The notes: generated by a model not told the origin, from the sequence alone. A DNA stretch of 64,000 bases from an uncultured Mucispirillum sp. (GCA_944324465.1 CALUWI010000005.1:83083-147082); one strand, 5' to 3'. Positions 18,863-27,717 are shown, counted from the stretch's first letter. Translations and numbers: made by a program.

Positions 18863-20128
18863 ATGAAAACATTACTTAAAAACTGCAAAATAGTAAATCA
18901 TGATAAAATAATTGAAGGTAATATTTTAATAAATGATAATATTATTGAAGATATTACAAATGAAGATATTCAGGCAGATAATGTATATGACTGCTCAGGA
19001 AAATATGTTCTTCCTGGTCTTATAGATATGCACTCTCATATGAGAGAGCCTGGCTTTGAATATAAAGAAGATATTACAAGTGCTGGTCAGGCTGCTGTTG
19101 CCGGCGGTATTACTACAGCATGCTGTATGGCAAACACTAAACCAGTAATAGATAATGCTCCAGTTGCTGCATTTATTATTAATAAATCAAAAAAAGACGG
19201 ATTTTTTGATGCCCTGCCTTATGGTGCTGTAACAAAAGGATTAAAAGGCGAAGAACTTACAGAAATGGGCGACTTAATAGAAAATGGTGTATGCGGTTTT
19301 TCTGATGATGGATATACTATTATGAATGCAGAAGTTATGCGTAGAGCATTAGAATATGTTAGATATTTTGATTCTTTTATTTCTGTCCATGCTATTGACA
19401 CTAATCTGCAAGGCAATGGATATATGAATGAAGGCAGAATTTCTGCAATTAATGGCTTAAATGGTATCCCTTCTGAATCAGAATCAGTAATTATTGCAAG
19501 AGATATTATGCTGGCACGCCTTACAAAATCAAGAGTGCATATAAGTCATGTAAGCTCAAAAGAAGCTGTTGATATAATTCGCTGGGGTAAAAATGAAGGT
19601 ATTAATGTTACTGCAGAAGCTACTCCACACCATTTTACATTAACAGATGAAAACTGCTTAACTTATGATACAAACTATAAAATGAGCCCGCCTTTAAGAG
19701 AGGAAGAAGATATTGAAGCAATATTACAGGGCTTTAAAGACGGCACTATTGACTGTATTTCTACAGACCATGCACCACATCAGGATGATGAAAAATTTGT
19801 AGAATTTGGACTTGCTCCAGTTGGTATTATTGGATATCAAACAGCTGTTCCATTAACTATAAAAAGAATAGATGAAGGCAGACTTTCATGGACAGATTTT
19901 GCAAGACTTATGTCTTATAACCCATCTAAAATTCTTAAAAAAGAAAATTTAGGTGTTATTGCAAAAGGCAAACAGGCTGATATTGTAGTTATTGATGCTG
20001 ATGTTGAATATACTTATACAAGAGAAATAAACAAATCTAAATCATATAATACTCCATTTTTAAATAAACAGTTAAAAGGCAGAGCTTTATACACTTTTAA
20101 AAATGGCAAATTAGTTTATCAAGCATAA
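18863..20128 (+). CDS. pyrC: Dihydroorotase
   Basis: PyrC (421 aa, the long type I/III form) closes carbamoyl aspartate to dihydroorotate. Zinc ligands are in DMHSHMREPG. SVHAIDTN, HISHVSSKEAV and STDHAPHQDDEK supply the remaining metal ligands and the catalytic Asp. It follows pyrB by 17 bp with GGTGA before the ATG and ends the operon. Its 3' end is the direct antisense target of any read-through from the FMN riboswitch on the other strand. Confidence 0.96.
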   Translation: MKTLLKNCKIVNHDKIIEGNILINDNIIEDITNEDIQADNVYDCSGKYVLPGLIDMHSHMREPGFEYKEDITSAGQAAVAGGITTACCMANTKPVIDNAPVAAFIINKSKKDGFFDALPYGAVTKGLKGEELTEMGDLIENGVCGFSDDGYTIMNAEVMRRALEYVRYFDSFISVHAIDTNLQGNGYMNEGRISAINGLNGIPSESESVIIARDIMLARLTKSRVHISHVSSKEAVDIIRWGKNEGINVTAEATPHHFTLTDENCLTYDTNYKMSPPLREEEDIEAILQGFKDGTIDCISTDHAPHQDDEKFVEFGLAPVGIIGYQTAVPLTIKRIDEGRLSWTDFARLMSYNPSKILKKENLGVIAKGKQADIVVIDADVEYTYTREINKSKSYNTPFLNKQLKGRALYTFKNGKLVYQA

Positions 20129-20147
20129 AATATATTTAAAAAAAATG

Positions 20148-20178
20148 AAAGGCTATTGGATTTCCAATAGCCTTTTTT
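20148..20178. terminator. Bidirectional terminator after pyrC
   Basis: Arms AAGGCTATTGG (20149-20159) and CCAATAGCCTT (20164-20174) form an 11-bp stem with T residues after it on the plus strand and, beyond a CA, T residues on the minus strand. It ends pyrRBC and would also stop minus-strand transcripts coming through the FMN riboswitch. Confidence 0.88.
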
Positions 20179-20235
20179 GTTACTCATTATAAGTGACTTT
20201 ATAAAAGTCTAAGATATATAATATCTTTTAACATA

Positions 20236-20354
20236 TTATCTTTCATCCGGACTATACCGTCGGCTTTGGAATTTCACCAAATCTGCCAAAAAGGCTCGTG
20301 GGCTTGTTATAAAAACTTACCACCGGTGGGGAATTGCACCCCGCCCTGAGATAT
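20236..20354 (-). ncRNA. FMN riboswitch (RFN element) with no downstream gene
   Basis: Read on the minus strand, the conserved RFN blocks appear in order: AGGGCGGGGTGCAATTCCC, ACCGGTGGTAAG, AGCCCACGAGC, GATTTGGTGAAATTCC, AAAGCCGACGGTATAGTC and CGGATGAAAGATA. A closing P1 stem can form between TATCT (about 20353-20349) and AGATA (about 20241-20237). This aptamer binds flavin mononucleotide and normally sits before riboflavin synthesis or transport genes. Here it starts about 50 bp after the chemoreceptor stop and is followed only by two small hairpins, the pyrC terminator, and pyrC in antisense. Confidence 0.95.
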
Positions 20355-20367
20355 TCTAAAAATATAC

Positions 20368-20400
20368 AGCCTGCCTAATAAGATACTTATTAAGCAGGCT
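20368..20400 (-). terminator. Hairpin after the chemoreceptor gene
   Basis: A 15-bp stem with a 3-base loop. On the plus strand one position is a C-A mismatch, while on the minus strand it is a T-G wobble, so the structure belongs to minus-strand RNA. The T run after it is broken (GTATATTTTT), so termination may be partial, which would let the chemoreceptor transcript enter the riboswitch. Confidence 0.65.
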
Positions 20401-20407
20401 AAAAATA

Positions 20408-22042
20408 TTATTTAACTTTAAATCTTGTAAGCATCATTTTAAGAGTTTCTACTCTTTCCTGTAAATGCTCAATAGTCTGAGTTACTTCATTTACAGCATT
20501 GCTTGATTCTTCAATACCTGCAGCAATACTTGTTGCTGTTTCATGAACAGTCTGAACAGTAGAGTATTCATTATCCATATCTTCTCTAATAGTGCTCATA
20601 ACACTATTTATACCATCAATACCTGTAAAAATTTTATTAAACACATCTTCTGTTCTTTCAATATTATTAACACCTTCTTTTACTTTTTCTGCTTCCATAC
20701 CCATTGCAGAAGATGCAGTTAATGCTTCATTTTGTAATGTAGAAACAATAGTAGTTACTTCACTTGTTGCTTTTTGTGTTCTTTCTGCAAGTTTCCTTAC
20801 TTCATCAGCAACTACAGCAAACCCTCTGCCCGCTTCTCCTGCTCTTGCTGCTTCAATAGCGGCATTTAATGCTAAAAGATTAGTCTGGTCTGCAATATCA
20901 TTAATTACGGTAACAATATTACCAATTTCGCTGGAAGAATCTGCAAGATTAGTAATTGTATCAGAAAGAGAATCTGCATCTGTATGAATTTTTTCCATAC
21001 TTAATTTTAAATCTGTAAGCTGTTTTTTACCATCATTTGCAGAAACAACTGTATTATCAACTACTTCTTGATTTGATTTTAATGAATCAACAGTTACTTT
21101 TACTGTGGAATTAATAGAATCTAAACTAATAGCTGTATCACTAACCTGATGAGCCTGCTCTGAAAATGTTGAAGATAATTCTTCCATTGTTGAAGCAAGC
21201 TGATTATTACTTGATGCAACATCTTCTGTAGCTTCTGTGACATTCAGAAGTATCTCTCTGATACTTGCAAGAGATACATTAATATTTTTAAATGTGGCAC
21301 ATATTTCTGAATTACCTGCTAACTCTGGAGCTTTTACCGTCATATCTCCATCAGCAATACTTATAAATAATGTATCTAATGTATTTAATGCTCGTTTTAA
21401 ACTGCTTATGAAAATATATAAGAAAATTAAAAATATAACGGCTATACTTGCTATACAAATAAAAGATATTAAAATAATTGTATAAGTTTTTGATGCAGAT
21501 TTTTTTGCAGCATTAGTTGAAAACAGTTTTATTTCTTCTTCAAAAGCATTTAATGACTGCGTAATTTTTTCTTTACCTGATTCATATTCTTTGCTGCTCA
21601 TAAGCTGTGAAGCTTTCTGTAAATCACCTGCTTCTACAGCTTTAAAAGATGCTTCTTCCAGCTTGATTAATGCATCAGAATCACTTTTTGCTCTTTCTAC
21701 ATATACTAAAATTTCAGAAGGTACACCTAATTTAACTAGTGATTCTATTGATTTATCTCTAGTTTTAGTTTCATTTACTTCTTTCCAGTATTTATCATAA
21801 TATTCTCTGTTACCAGTAGTAGCATAAAGCCTTGCCTGAGTAGTAAGATAATCTGACGCTTTTGAAACCATAAACCCATATGAAACAATATCAAGGCTGT
21901 CAAATGTTAATTTTTCATTGTCTCTTGTAGCATTATAAATCATTGTCATAAAAATGAGAAAAGAAATAATCATTGCTGCCATTCCAACAACAATAATCCA
22001 TAAAAAATAACTAAACTTAAATTTTAAAATCCCCAGTCCCAT
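20408..22042 (-). CDS. Methyl-accepting chemotaxis protein
   Basis: A 544-aa transmembrane chemoreceptor. Helix 1 is at about 12-34 and helix 2 at 186-212. Between them lies a 150-residue periplasmic, all-helical sensor like a four-helix bundle with no recognisable ligand motif. A HAMP segment follows (about 213-265). The signalling tip [22 protein letters not shown] near 385-430 is very well conserved and contacts CheW and CheA. No C-terminal CheR pentapeptide is seen. ATG 22042 has AGGGGG upstream. It is separated from the Fe-S operon by a terminator, so it is its own unit. Confidence 0.94.
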   Translation of the reverse strand: MGLGILKFKFSYFLWIIVVGMAAMIISFLIFMTMIYNATRDNEKLTFDSLDIVSYGFMVSKASDYLTTQARLYATTGNREYYDKYWKEVNETKTRDKSIESLVKLGVPSEILVYVERAKSDSDALIKLEEASFKAVEAGDLQKASQLMSSKEYESGKEKITQSLNAFEEEIKLFSTNAAKKSASKTYTIILISFICIASIAVIFLIFLYIFISSLKRALNTLDTLFISIADGDMTVKAPELAGNSEICATFKNINVSLASIREILLNVTEATEDVASSNNQLASTMEELSSTFSEQAHQVSDTAISLDSINSTVKVTVDSLKSNQEVVDNTVVSANDGKKQLTDLKLSMEKIHTDADSLSDTITNLADSSSEIGNIVTVINDIADQTNLLALNAAIEAARAGEAGRGFAVVADEVRKLAERTQKATSEVTTIVSTLQNEALTASSAMGMEAEKVKEGVNNIERTEDVFNKIFTGIDGINSVMSTIREDMDNEYSTVQTVHETATSIAAGIEESSNAVNEVTQTIEHLQERVETLKMMLTRFKVK

Positions 22043-22127
22043 ATAATGCCCCCTGCATAATATTTACACCAAATATAAATACTGATGTATAACAATATTT
22101 ATACATTTTTTTTTACATTTTTTCAAT

Positions 22128-22157
22128 AAAAAAAGCATACATTTATATTATGTATGC
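22128..22157 (-). terminator. Terminator of the Fe-S assembly operon
   Basis: Arms GCATACAT (22135-22142) and ATGTATGC (22150-22157) with seven T following on the minus strand (plus A run 22128-22134), 37 bp past the nfu stop. Confidence 0.85.
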
Positions 22158-22193
22158 CTTTTTATAAAATTGAAAATCTAAATATTGTTTATA

Positions 22194-22418
22194 TTATGCT
22201 GAAACTACTTCTTTAATTTCAGGAACTTCTTCTTTAATACGAGCTTCAATACCTTGTTTTAATGTCATAAGGCTGAAAGGACAGCTGCCGCATGCTCCTC
22301 TTAAAGCAACTTTTACAACACCATCTTCAATACTGATAAGTTCTACATCACCACCATCAGCCTGTAAGCCTGGGCGAACTTTATCCAATACTTGTTGAAC
22401 TTTTTCTTTTAATTCCAT
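22194..22418 (-). CDS. Nfu-type Fe-S carrier (NifU C-terminal domain)
   Basis: A stand-alone 74-aa NifU C-terminal domain. GACGSCPFSLMTLKQGIE carries the CxxC pair that holds a [4Fe-4S] cluster between two monomers for delivery to target proteins. It lies 22 bp after iscU, so scaffold and carrier are made together. ATG 22418 has AGGAGA upstream. Confidence 0.92.
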   Translation of the reverse strand: MELKEKVQQVLDKVRPGLQADGGDVELISIEDGVVKVALRGACGSCPFSLMTLKQGIEARIKEEVPEIKEVVSA

Positions 22419-22440
22419 TTTCCTCTCCTAAAAATAATTA

Positions 22441-22878
22441 TTATTCAGCATCTTTTTTTAATTCAGCTTTCATGCTGTCAACAATTGATGCATCTTTACC
22501 TTGTTTTGTATAGTAATCTTTTAATGCAGCTTCTACTGCTTCTTCTGCCATAACTGAGCAGTGGATTTTTGCAGGTGGTAAGCCACCTAATGCATCAACA
22601 ATAGCTTGGTTTGTAAGTTTTAATGCATCTTCTACTTTTGCTCCTTTTAACATTTCTGTAGTCATAGAGCTTGATGCAATAGCTGCTCCACAGCCAAAAG
22701 TTTTAAAAGTTGAATTTTCGATAACTCCATCGCTGTTCACTTTTAAATATAATTTCATTACATCACCGCAAGATGGGTTGCCTACTTCGCCAACACCATT
22801 TGCATCTTCAATTTCTCCCATATTTCTTGGGTTTGTGAAGTGATCCATAACTGTATCACTATATGGTCCTGCTGCCAT
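22441..22878 (-). CDS. iscU: Fe-S cluster scaffold IscU
   Basis: IscU (145 aa) is the platform for [2Fe-2S] assembly. The three ligand cysteines are present: VGNPSCGD (Cys37), TFGCGAAIASSS (about Cys63) and KIHCSVMAEEA (about Cys107). GGLPPAKIHC replaces the LPPVK chaperone motif. The C-terminal tail of about 20 charged residues is longer than usual. It follows the NifS-like gene by 20 bp. ATG 22878 is preceded by AGGAGTG. Confidence 0.95.
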   Translation of the reverse strand: MAAGPYSDTVMDHFTNPRNMGEIEDANGVGEVGNPSCGDVMKLYLKVNSDGVIENSTFKTFGCGAAIASSSMTTEMLKGAKVEDALKLTNQAIVDALGGLPPAKIHCSVMAEEAVEAALKDYYTKQGKDASIVDSMKAELKKDAE

Positions 22879-22898
22879 TTTTACACTCCTGTATATAT

Positions 22899-24098
22899 TT
22901 ATTTTTTTATTTTTGACGGGTCAAATGCCGGGCTCATTGCACAAAGTTTATCAATAATCTCCGGACTTACTTTTAACACATGGTCAATATCTTCTTCTTC
23001 AATATATTTAGAAAGACTCATAGTTATTGAGCCTGCACAAATATCTGTAGGTACACCAACAGCTGTTAATACATGAGATGCCTGTAAATCATCTTCATCT
23101 TCTGCTAATATGTTAGATGAACATGCTGAACCACTGGCACAATATACACCTTTTTGAGCATACCACATTAAAAGTGATTCACCTTCAATATACTCTACCC
23201 AAAAGCTCACATGATAAGGAAGTCTGTTTTCTATATCACCAGTAATATGCAGAAAATCATACTGTTCTGTTAAACCTTTAATTAATTTATTTCTTAATTT
23301 TGTAAGTTTTACAGTATATTCTGCCATTTCATTTTTAGCAATTTCGCATGCTTTTCCAAGTCCAACAATAGCAGGTACATTTTCACTACCACTTCTTATG
23401 CCTCTTTCCTGAAAACCACCATCAAAAAGTGGAGCAAGTTTTACATCAGGTGCAACATATAAAGCTGCAGCTCCTCTTATACCATAAAAATTTTGTGCTG
23501 CAATAGTTAATGTTGATGCATTTATTTTTTTCACATCAATATCAATAAAACCGCATGATGCAACAGCATCTACATGGAAATGAACACCTTTTTCTTTGCA
23601 TATTTTACCAATAGCTTCAATATCCTGAATAACACCAATTTCTGGATTTGCATGAGCAATAGCAACAAGAGCTGTATCATCTTTTATTGCTTTTGCAATA
23701 CTTTCTGGTGAAACCCTGCCATTTTTATCAACAGGCAGTTTTGTAAAAGTATAACCATAGTTAGTTAACTTTAATACTGGGTTTTGAATTGAATAGTGCT
23801 CTATTTCACTTATAACTATATGTTTTTTATTACCACTTAAAGCCATAACACCTTTAACAGCCATATTGTTTGATTCTGTACCGTTAGAAGTGAATATGAT
23901 ACTTTCAGGTTTTTCAGCCCCGATTAAATCTGCAACTTGTTTTCTTGCTTGATTTAATGCACTGTAACTTTCCCTGCCAAGTGGATAAAAATGAGCTGCT
24001 GGGTTGCCATATTTTTCTGTTAAATAAGGCATAACTGCTTCAACAACTCGTGCATCTGGTTTTGTTCCAGCTATATTATCTAAATAAATTGGATTCAT
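22899..24098 (-). CDS. NifS/IscS-like cysteine desulfurase homologue lacking the pyridoxal-phosphate lysine
   Basis: A full-length (399 aa) class V aminotransferase fold in an isc-type operon. The cysteine loop is intact (CASGSACSS, Cys326), and Thr74-Glu75, His101 and Asp177 are kept. The Schiff-base lysine is gone: the normal AHK-x-YGPKG reads AAQNFYGIRG, so Gln203 and Asn204 replace His and Lys. The pyridoxal-stacking Gln after the Asp is Ala180 (VDAVASCG), and the usual NNE is NPE (151-153). Known family context: Archaeoglobus fulgidus IscS has Asp at the lysine position and a similar C-terminus. This protein may accept or carry sulfur rather than desulfurate cysteine; that is inference. 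Confidence 0.85.
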   Translation of the reverse strand: MNPIYLDNIAGTKPDARVVEAVMPYLTEKYGNPAAHFYPLGRESYSALNQARKQVADLIGAEKPESIIFTSNGTESNNMAVKGVMALSGNKKHIVISEIEHYSIQNPVLKLTNYGYTFTKLPVDKNGRVSPESIAKAIKDDTALVAIAHANPEIGVIQDIEAIGKICKEKGVHFHVDAVASCGFIDIDVKKINASTLTIAAQNFYGIRGAAALYVAPDVKLAPLFDGGFQERGIRSGSENVPAIVGLGKACEIAKNEMAEYTVKLTKLRNKLIKGLTEQYDFLHITGDIENRLPYHVSFWVEYIEGESLLMWYAQKGVYCASGSACSSNILAEDEDDLQASHVLTAVGVPTDICAGSITMSLSKYIEEEDIDHVLKVSPEIIDKLCAMSPAFDPSKIKK

Positions 24099-24898
24099 TA
24101 AATTACCTCTTTCATTTGTTTAATAATATCTTCTATTAAAACTCGAACATAATCTCCAACAAAAGTAAGACCATTTCTTCTTGGAATTACAGTAATATCA
24201 CTGCGTTCAGAAACATCTGATGCAGTAAAAAAACTTTCTGTTGGAAAATATCCTTCGTCATCTTTTAACCCAAACATATCTTTTGCAAAAACATCCATTT
24301 CAAATACAGTAGATAATGGAGAAATTCTAATAGATATATCGCCACCTGAAGCAGCAAAATCATCAACAGTTTTACCTACTGGAAGACCTGCTGTAACAGG
24401 ATTATAATGCTTATTAAAAGCTATTCTGTTATGAAAAACTAAACTTTCAGCTTCATCAAAAGTAAAAATACTTCTTGTCTGCTGCATTAAATCTTCAACA
24501 CCCTGCCTGCCGTAAATACATACAGGTAAAGACAATACAACAGAAACATCAGCTACAGGCACTGCAATATTTCTTAAAATTTTTCTAACAGGCTCATATA
24601 CTTTAAATACTTCTGCATCTGGAGAAAATTCATAACCAGTAATATCAATAATAGTGCCGTCAAAATTTTTAATAATTTTTTCATCATGCATTGGTTTTGC
24701 AAGCATAATTAAAAGTTCTGCATCTTTTAAAAGTGATAAATCTGTTTCTACATACCCTTCTGCACTATCTTCTAATGATTCTGCAAATTCTTTATCTCCA
24801 AATATAGTATATTCTAAAAGTGGAAATTCTTCTTCTATTTTAGATAGAAAATCCAGTAATAATAAATAATCATTAATAAAAATCGCTGTTTTTAACAT
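24098..24898 (-). CDS. Aspartate-semialdehyde-dehydrogenase-like protein without catalytic cysteine (Usg-like)
   Basis: A 266-aa protein whose layout follows aspartate-semialdehyde dehydrogenase. It has an N-terminal Rossmann-like part with LLIMLAKPM and IIDITG, then YGRQGVEDLMQQTRSIF (129-145) and HNRIAFNKHYNP (156-167), matching the GRxGVEEL and AFNxIP blocks. The N-terminal nucleotide loop and the NCTT catalytic cysteine are missing; EPVRKIL stands in that region. It resembles the inactive Usg paralogues. It shares one base with the NifS-like start, so it is translationally coupled to Fe-S assembly. Function unknown; enzyme activity is unlikely. Confidence 0.6.
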   Translation of the reverse strand: MLKTAIFINDYLLLLDFLSKIEEEFPLLEYTIFGDKEFAESLEDSAEGYVETDLSLLKDAELLIMLAKPMHDEKIIKNFDGTIIDITGYEFSPDAEVFKVYEPVRKILRNIAVPVADVSVVLSLPVCIYGRQGVEDLMQQTRSIFTFDEAESLVFHNRIAFNKHYNPVTAGLPVGKTVDDFAASGGDISIRISPLSTVFEMDVFAKDMFGLKDDEGYFPTESFFTASDVSERSDITVIPRRNGLTFVGDYVRVLIEDIIKQMKEVI

Positions 24899-24916
24899 TA
24901 TATATAAACCTTTAAC

Positions 24917-25861
24917 TTATCTTCTAATTAATTCTAGTTTGCCGTCTTGTGCTTCATAATTTAATATACGAACAACATTTCTACTGCCAAAGTTAGAATA
25001 TTCCTGTCCATTATATTCCATTGAGACTGCAACAGCATTACCAATTTCTATTCTAAATGTTTTATCAAATTCTATTTCTATTTCTGTGCCCCGTCTTGCA
25101 TTAACTTCATTTTCTTCACCTTTATCTGTGCTGTATTTAAACCAGCAGTTTTCAGAGAATTTTACTTTTACTTTTTCTGGTGATAAAACAACAGGTGTTG
25201 GAATAGTTTGTGCAAATAATGGGTCAATATATGCTGGCTCTGTAGTATTATCATAAGCATTTGTTGTCATATTATCTGTATTATTATCAGCATAAATTGA
25301 TGTGCCGTAATAATTAAAATATGAATTATTATCGCTTGTATTATCACCTGCAAAAGTAACAGCAGGTTCTGGCTCTACAACTGTAGCAGGCACTGGAGTA
25401 TCTACTGCAGTATTGCTGCTGCCGATAGTAATTGTATTATTTAGCATACTGCTGGAATACACATAATAGCCACCATAGCCAATAAGCAGCAGAAATATAA
25501 TAAGCAGTATTAATGTAACTGGTTTTTTACTGCTTTTTTTCTCATTTTCTAAAAAACTTGTTTCGGTAGTAGATGGAGTATATTCTTCCTGAGTAATATC
25601 TTTTGGCTGTGCTGGTGCTCCTTCTTTAGGACATTCTGCAGAAAAAAGCGGCCAAACAACATTTTCATAATCTAAATTTAAAAACTCTGCATATTTTTTT
25701 ACAAATCCATAAGCATGTAAATATGATGGTAAATCTTTAAATCTTCCTTCTTCTATTATTTTAATAAAATTTTCTCTGATTCTTGTATCATCAACTACAT
25801 CTTGTATTGATTTTTTCTGTTCTTCCCTAGTTGATTTTAAAAGATTTCCTAATTCACTCAT
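24917..25861 (-). CDS. rodZ: RodZ-like protein (HTH, membrane helix, DUF4115)
   Basis: RodZ links the MreB cytoskeleton to cell-wall growth. From ATG 25861 (GGAGAG 4 bases upstream) it is 314 aa. An N-terminal helix-turn-helix domain (2-70, ELGNLLKSTREEQKKS) is followed by one membrane helix (114-134) and a Thr/Asn-rich periplasmic linker. A C-terminal beta domain (about 230-314, KVKFSENCWFKYS) matches DUF4115. An in-frame ATG at 25960 would add 33 residues before the HTH domain and is unlikely. It lies upstream of the Fe-S operon in the same direction. Confidence 0.88.
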   Translation of the reverse strand: MSELGNLLKSTREEQKKSIQDVVDDTRIRENFIKIIEEGRFKDLPSYLHAYGFVKKYAEFLNLDYENVVWPLFSAECPKEGAPAQPKDITQEEYTPSTTETSFLENEKKSSKKPVTLILLIIFLLLIGYGGYYVYSSSMLNNTITIGSSNTAVDTPVPATVVEPEPAVTFAGDNTSDNNSYFNYYGTSIYADNNTDNMTTNAYDNTTEPAYIDPLFAQTIPTPVVLSPEKVKVKFSENCWFKYSTDKGEENEVNARRGTEIEIEFDKTFRIEIGNAVAVSMEYNGQEYSNFGSRNVVRILNYEAQDGKLELIRR

Positions 25862-26004
25862 TATGCTCTCCATAACTACTTCGTACCATTTCACAGAGTA
25901 GTCTACTATTTTTCTATATTTTTTCAACATATTTTTTTCATTACATTGAAAAAAATTCATATTTCATACAAAATATTATATATATAACTATGTTTATCAA
26001 TAAT

Positions 26005-26775
26005 TTATATATTATTATAATACAGCATCATAAGCCCGTCTAAAGTAAGGTTTGGCTCATATACTGCTTTAAACTCCATATCATTTGATATATCATTACC
26101 TAATCCGCCGGTAATAATTACATTTACTTTTTCATCAGCAAATTCTTCCTGCAGCACCCTTCTTAATAGTCCGTTTATCATTTCTAAATATCCAAAATAG
26201 ATACCAGACTGTATATGGTGAACAGTATTTTTGCCAATAACAGATGCAGGTTTTTTAATGCTTACTTCTGGCAGCTGGGCAGTATTTGAGCGAAGCATTT
26301 TAGATGCAAGCATAATACCAGGGCATATTATACCACCTATATATGCTCCATTTTTATTAATAATATCAAAAGTTGTAGCAGTACCAAAATCAATCACTAT
26401 ACATGGCTTGCCGTATTTTTTTACACCTGCAACAGCATTTGCAATTCTGTCTGCTCCCACTTCTTTTGGATTATCTACCTGCATAGTAATACCTGTTTTT
26501 ATTTCGCTGTTAACAAGCAGGGCATTTATTTTTAAATATTTTTTTATCATTCTTGTAAATGTATACTGCAGCTGTGGCACAACACTGCCAATAATTGCAC
26601 CTTCAATATCAGCAACAGGTACATTATTTCTTTCAAGTAAAGTCAGCAAAAGGCTTGCATATTCATCAGTAGTTTTATCATGTATAGACTGAATACGGAA
26701 TTTATATATTAATTTATCATTATTATATATACCAAAAACAGTATTTGTATTACCTATATCAACCGTTAAAATCAT
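26005..26775 (-). CDS. coaX: Type III pantothenate kinase
   Basis: CoaX phosphorylates pantothenate at the start of coenzyme A synthesis. The 256-aa protein has the ASKHA phosphate loop TVDIGNTNTVFGIY at 4-17, GADRIANAVAG in the middle and IDFGTATTFDIIN after it. VIITGGLGND near the C-terminus completes the fold. It overlaps birA by 17 bp, an arrangement seen in many bacteria. Confidence 0.95.
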   Translation of the reverse strand: MILTVDIGNTNTVFGIYNNDKLIYKFRIQSIHDKTTDEYASLLLTLLERNNVPVADIEGAIIGSVVPQLQYTFTRMIKKYLKINALLVNSEIKTGITMQVDNPKEVGADRIANAVAGVKKYGKPCIVIDFGTATTFDIINKNGAYIGGIICPGIMLASKMLRSNTAQLPEVSIKKPASVIGKNTVHHIQSGIYFGYLEMINGLLRRVLQEEFADEKVNVIITGGLGNDISNDMEFKAVYEPNLTLDGLMMLYYNNI

Positions 26776-27535
26776 ACCCTATCTCTCCAACATTTATATT
26801 TGATATTTGATTTGTATTAATATCCTGCACAATCAGTTCTCCATTTGGCAGTATTCCTTTTTCTATCATTTCTTTTTTTATGCCGTTTATATGAACAGAT
26901 ATTTTTTTATTATAATTTGCAGAATATTTCTGCCATAAATCTTCTATTTTTAATGCACCATCTTTATATTTATTAAGCATCTGCTCCATAGTGTTTAAAA
27001 TCTCAGCTAAAATCAGCTCTTTTTTTATTTCCTTATTAGTATTTAAATAAACTGATGTTGCTCTATAAGCAATATCTTCAGGAAAATCTTTATTAAATAC
27101 ATTAATACCTGCACCAAAAACTATTTTAGCAGCATTATTGCCAGTAAAAGATGCTTCAAGCAGCATACCACTTACTTTTTTATCATTTATAACACAGTCA
27201 TTAGGCCATTTTAATTTTGTTTCTGCATATAATGAAATACCGTTACATACAGAATAACCTGCAATAATATTAAATGGCATAAGCATTTCAGGGGAAAGTC
27301 CAGTTAATAAAATAGAGAATATTAATGATGAGCCTGTATCTATCCAGCTTCTGCCGCTTCTGCCGCGGCCTTTTGTCTGTAACGATGTTATTACTACAGA
27401 GCCATAAGAAAACTCTCCATTAAGTAAAATATCATTTGTAGATGTAACTTTATCATAAATATATAAATTTTTACCAAAACTTAAAGTATTAAGTGAGCTA
27501 TAAAAAAGAGATTTATCAAACAATTTTACTACCAT
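26759..27535 (-). CDS. birA: Biotin-acetyl-CoA-carboxylase ligase (no DNA-binding domain)
   Basis: BirA makes biotinyl-AMP and attaches biotin to carboxylases. The biotin loop GRGRSGRSWID and KLKWPNDCVINDKKVSGMLLEAS are clear. At 258 aa it holds only the catalytic and small C-terminal domains, with no N-terminal HTH, so it cannot act as the bio repressor. ATG 27535 has no obvious ribosome site. It heads the minus-strand run and is divergent from the phosphofructokinase gene. Confidence 0.94.
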   Translation of the reverse strand: MVVKLFDKSLFYSSLNTLSFGKNLYIYDKVTSTNDILLNGEFSYGSVVITSLQTKGRGRSGRSWIDTGSSLIFSILLTGLSPEMLMPFNIIAGYSVCNGISLYAETKLKWPNDCVINDKKVSGMLLEASFTGNNAAKIVFGAGINVFNKDFPEDIAYRATSVYLNTNKEIKKELILAEILNTMEQMLNKYKDGALKIEDLWQKYSANYNKKISVHINGIKKEMIEKGILPNGELIVQDINTNQISNINVGEIGYDFNG

Positions 27536-27651
27536 GCATTTTTTTTAAATTATTTTTTTATCATATATTATTAATAATAACAAGTTAGATTTTAAAAATA
27601 TACTTCATCAACTTATAATATAATCAATAAATATTTTTTTTAAGATAAATA

Positions 27652-27680
27652 TAGACTTTTTTTATTCTTCATACTATAAT
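27652..27680 (+). promoter_or_regulatory. Predicted sigma-70 promoter of the phosphofructokinase gene
   Basis: TAGACT (27652-27657) and a perfect TATAAT (27675-27680) are spaced 17 bp apart. They lie about 38 bp before the ATG, which has the strong ribosome site AGGGGG. Confidence 0.7.
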
Positions 27681-27717
27681 TTGATAAATCAATAAAAAAC
27701 TAAAATCAGGGGGTTTT

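Noticed and set aside
20236..20354. FMN riboswitch controlling pyrRBC
   Set aside because: The aptamer is on the opposite strand and lies after pyrC, so it cannot be the leader of that operon.
20592..20987. 131-codon plus-strand frame opposite the chemoreceptor
   Set aside because: Antisense to the highly conserved signalling domain; its composition is what that codon pattern gives on the other strand.
22043..22127. Sigma-54 promoter before the chemoreceptor (TTGGTG...ATGCAG)
   Set aside because: The GG and GC are 12 bases apart instead of 10, so it does not fit the -24/-12 rule.
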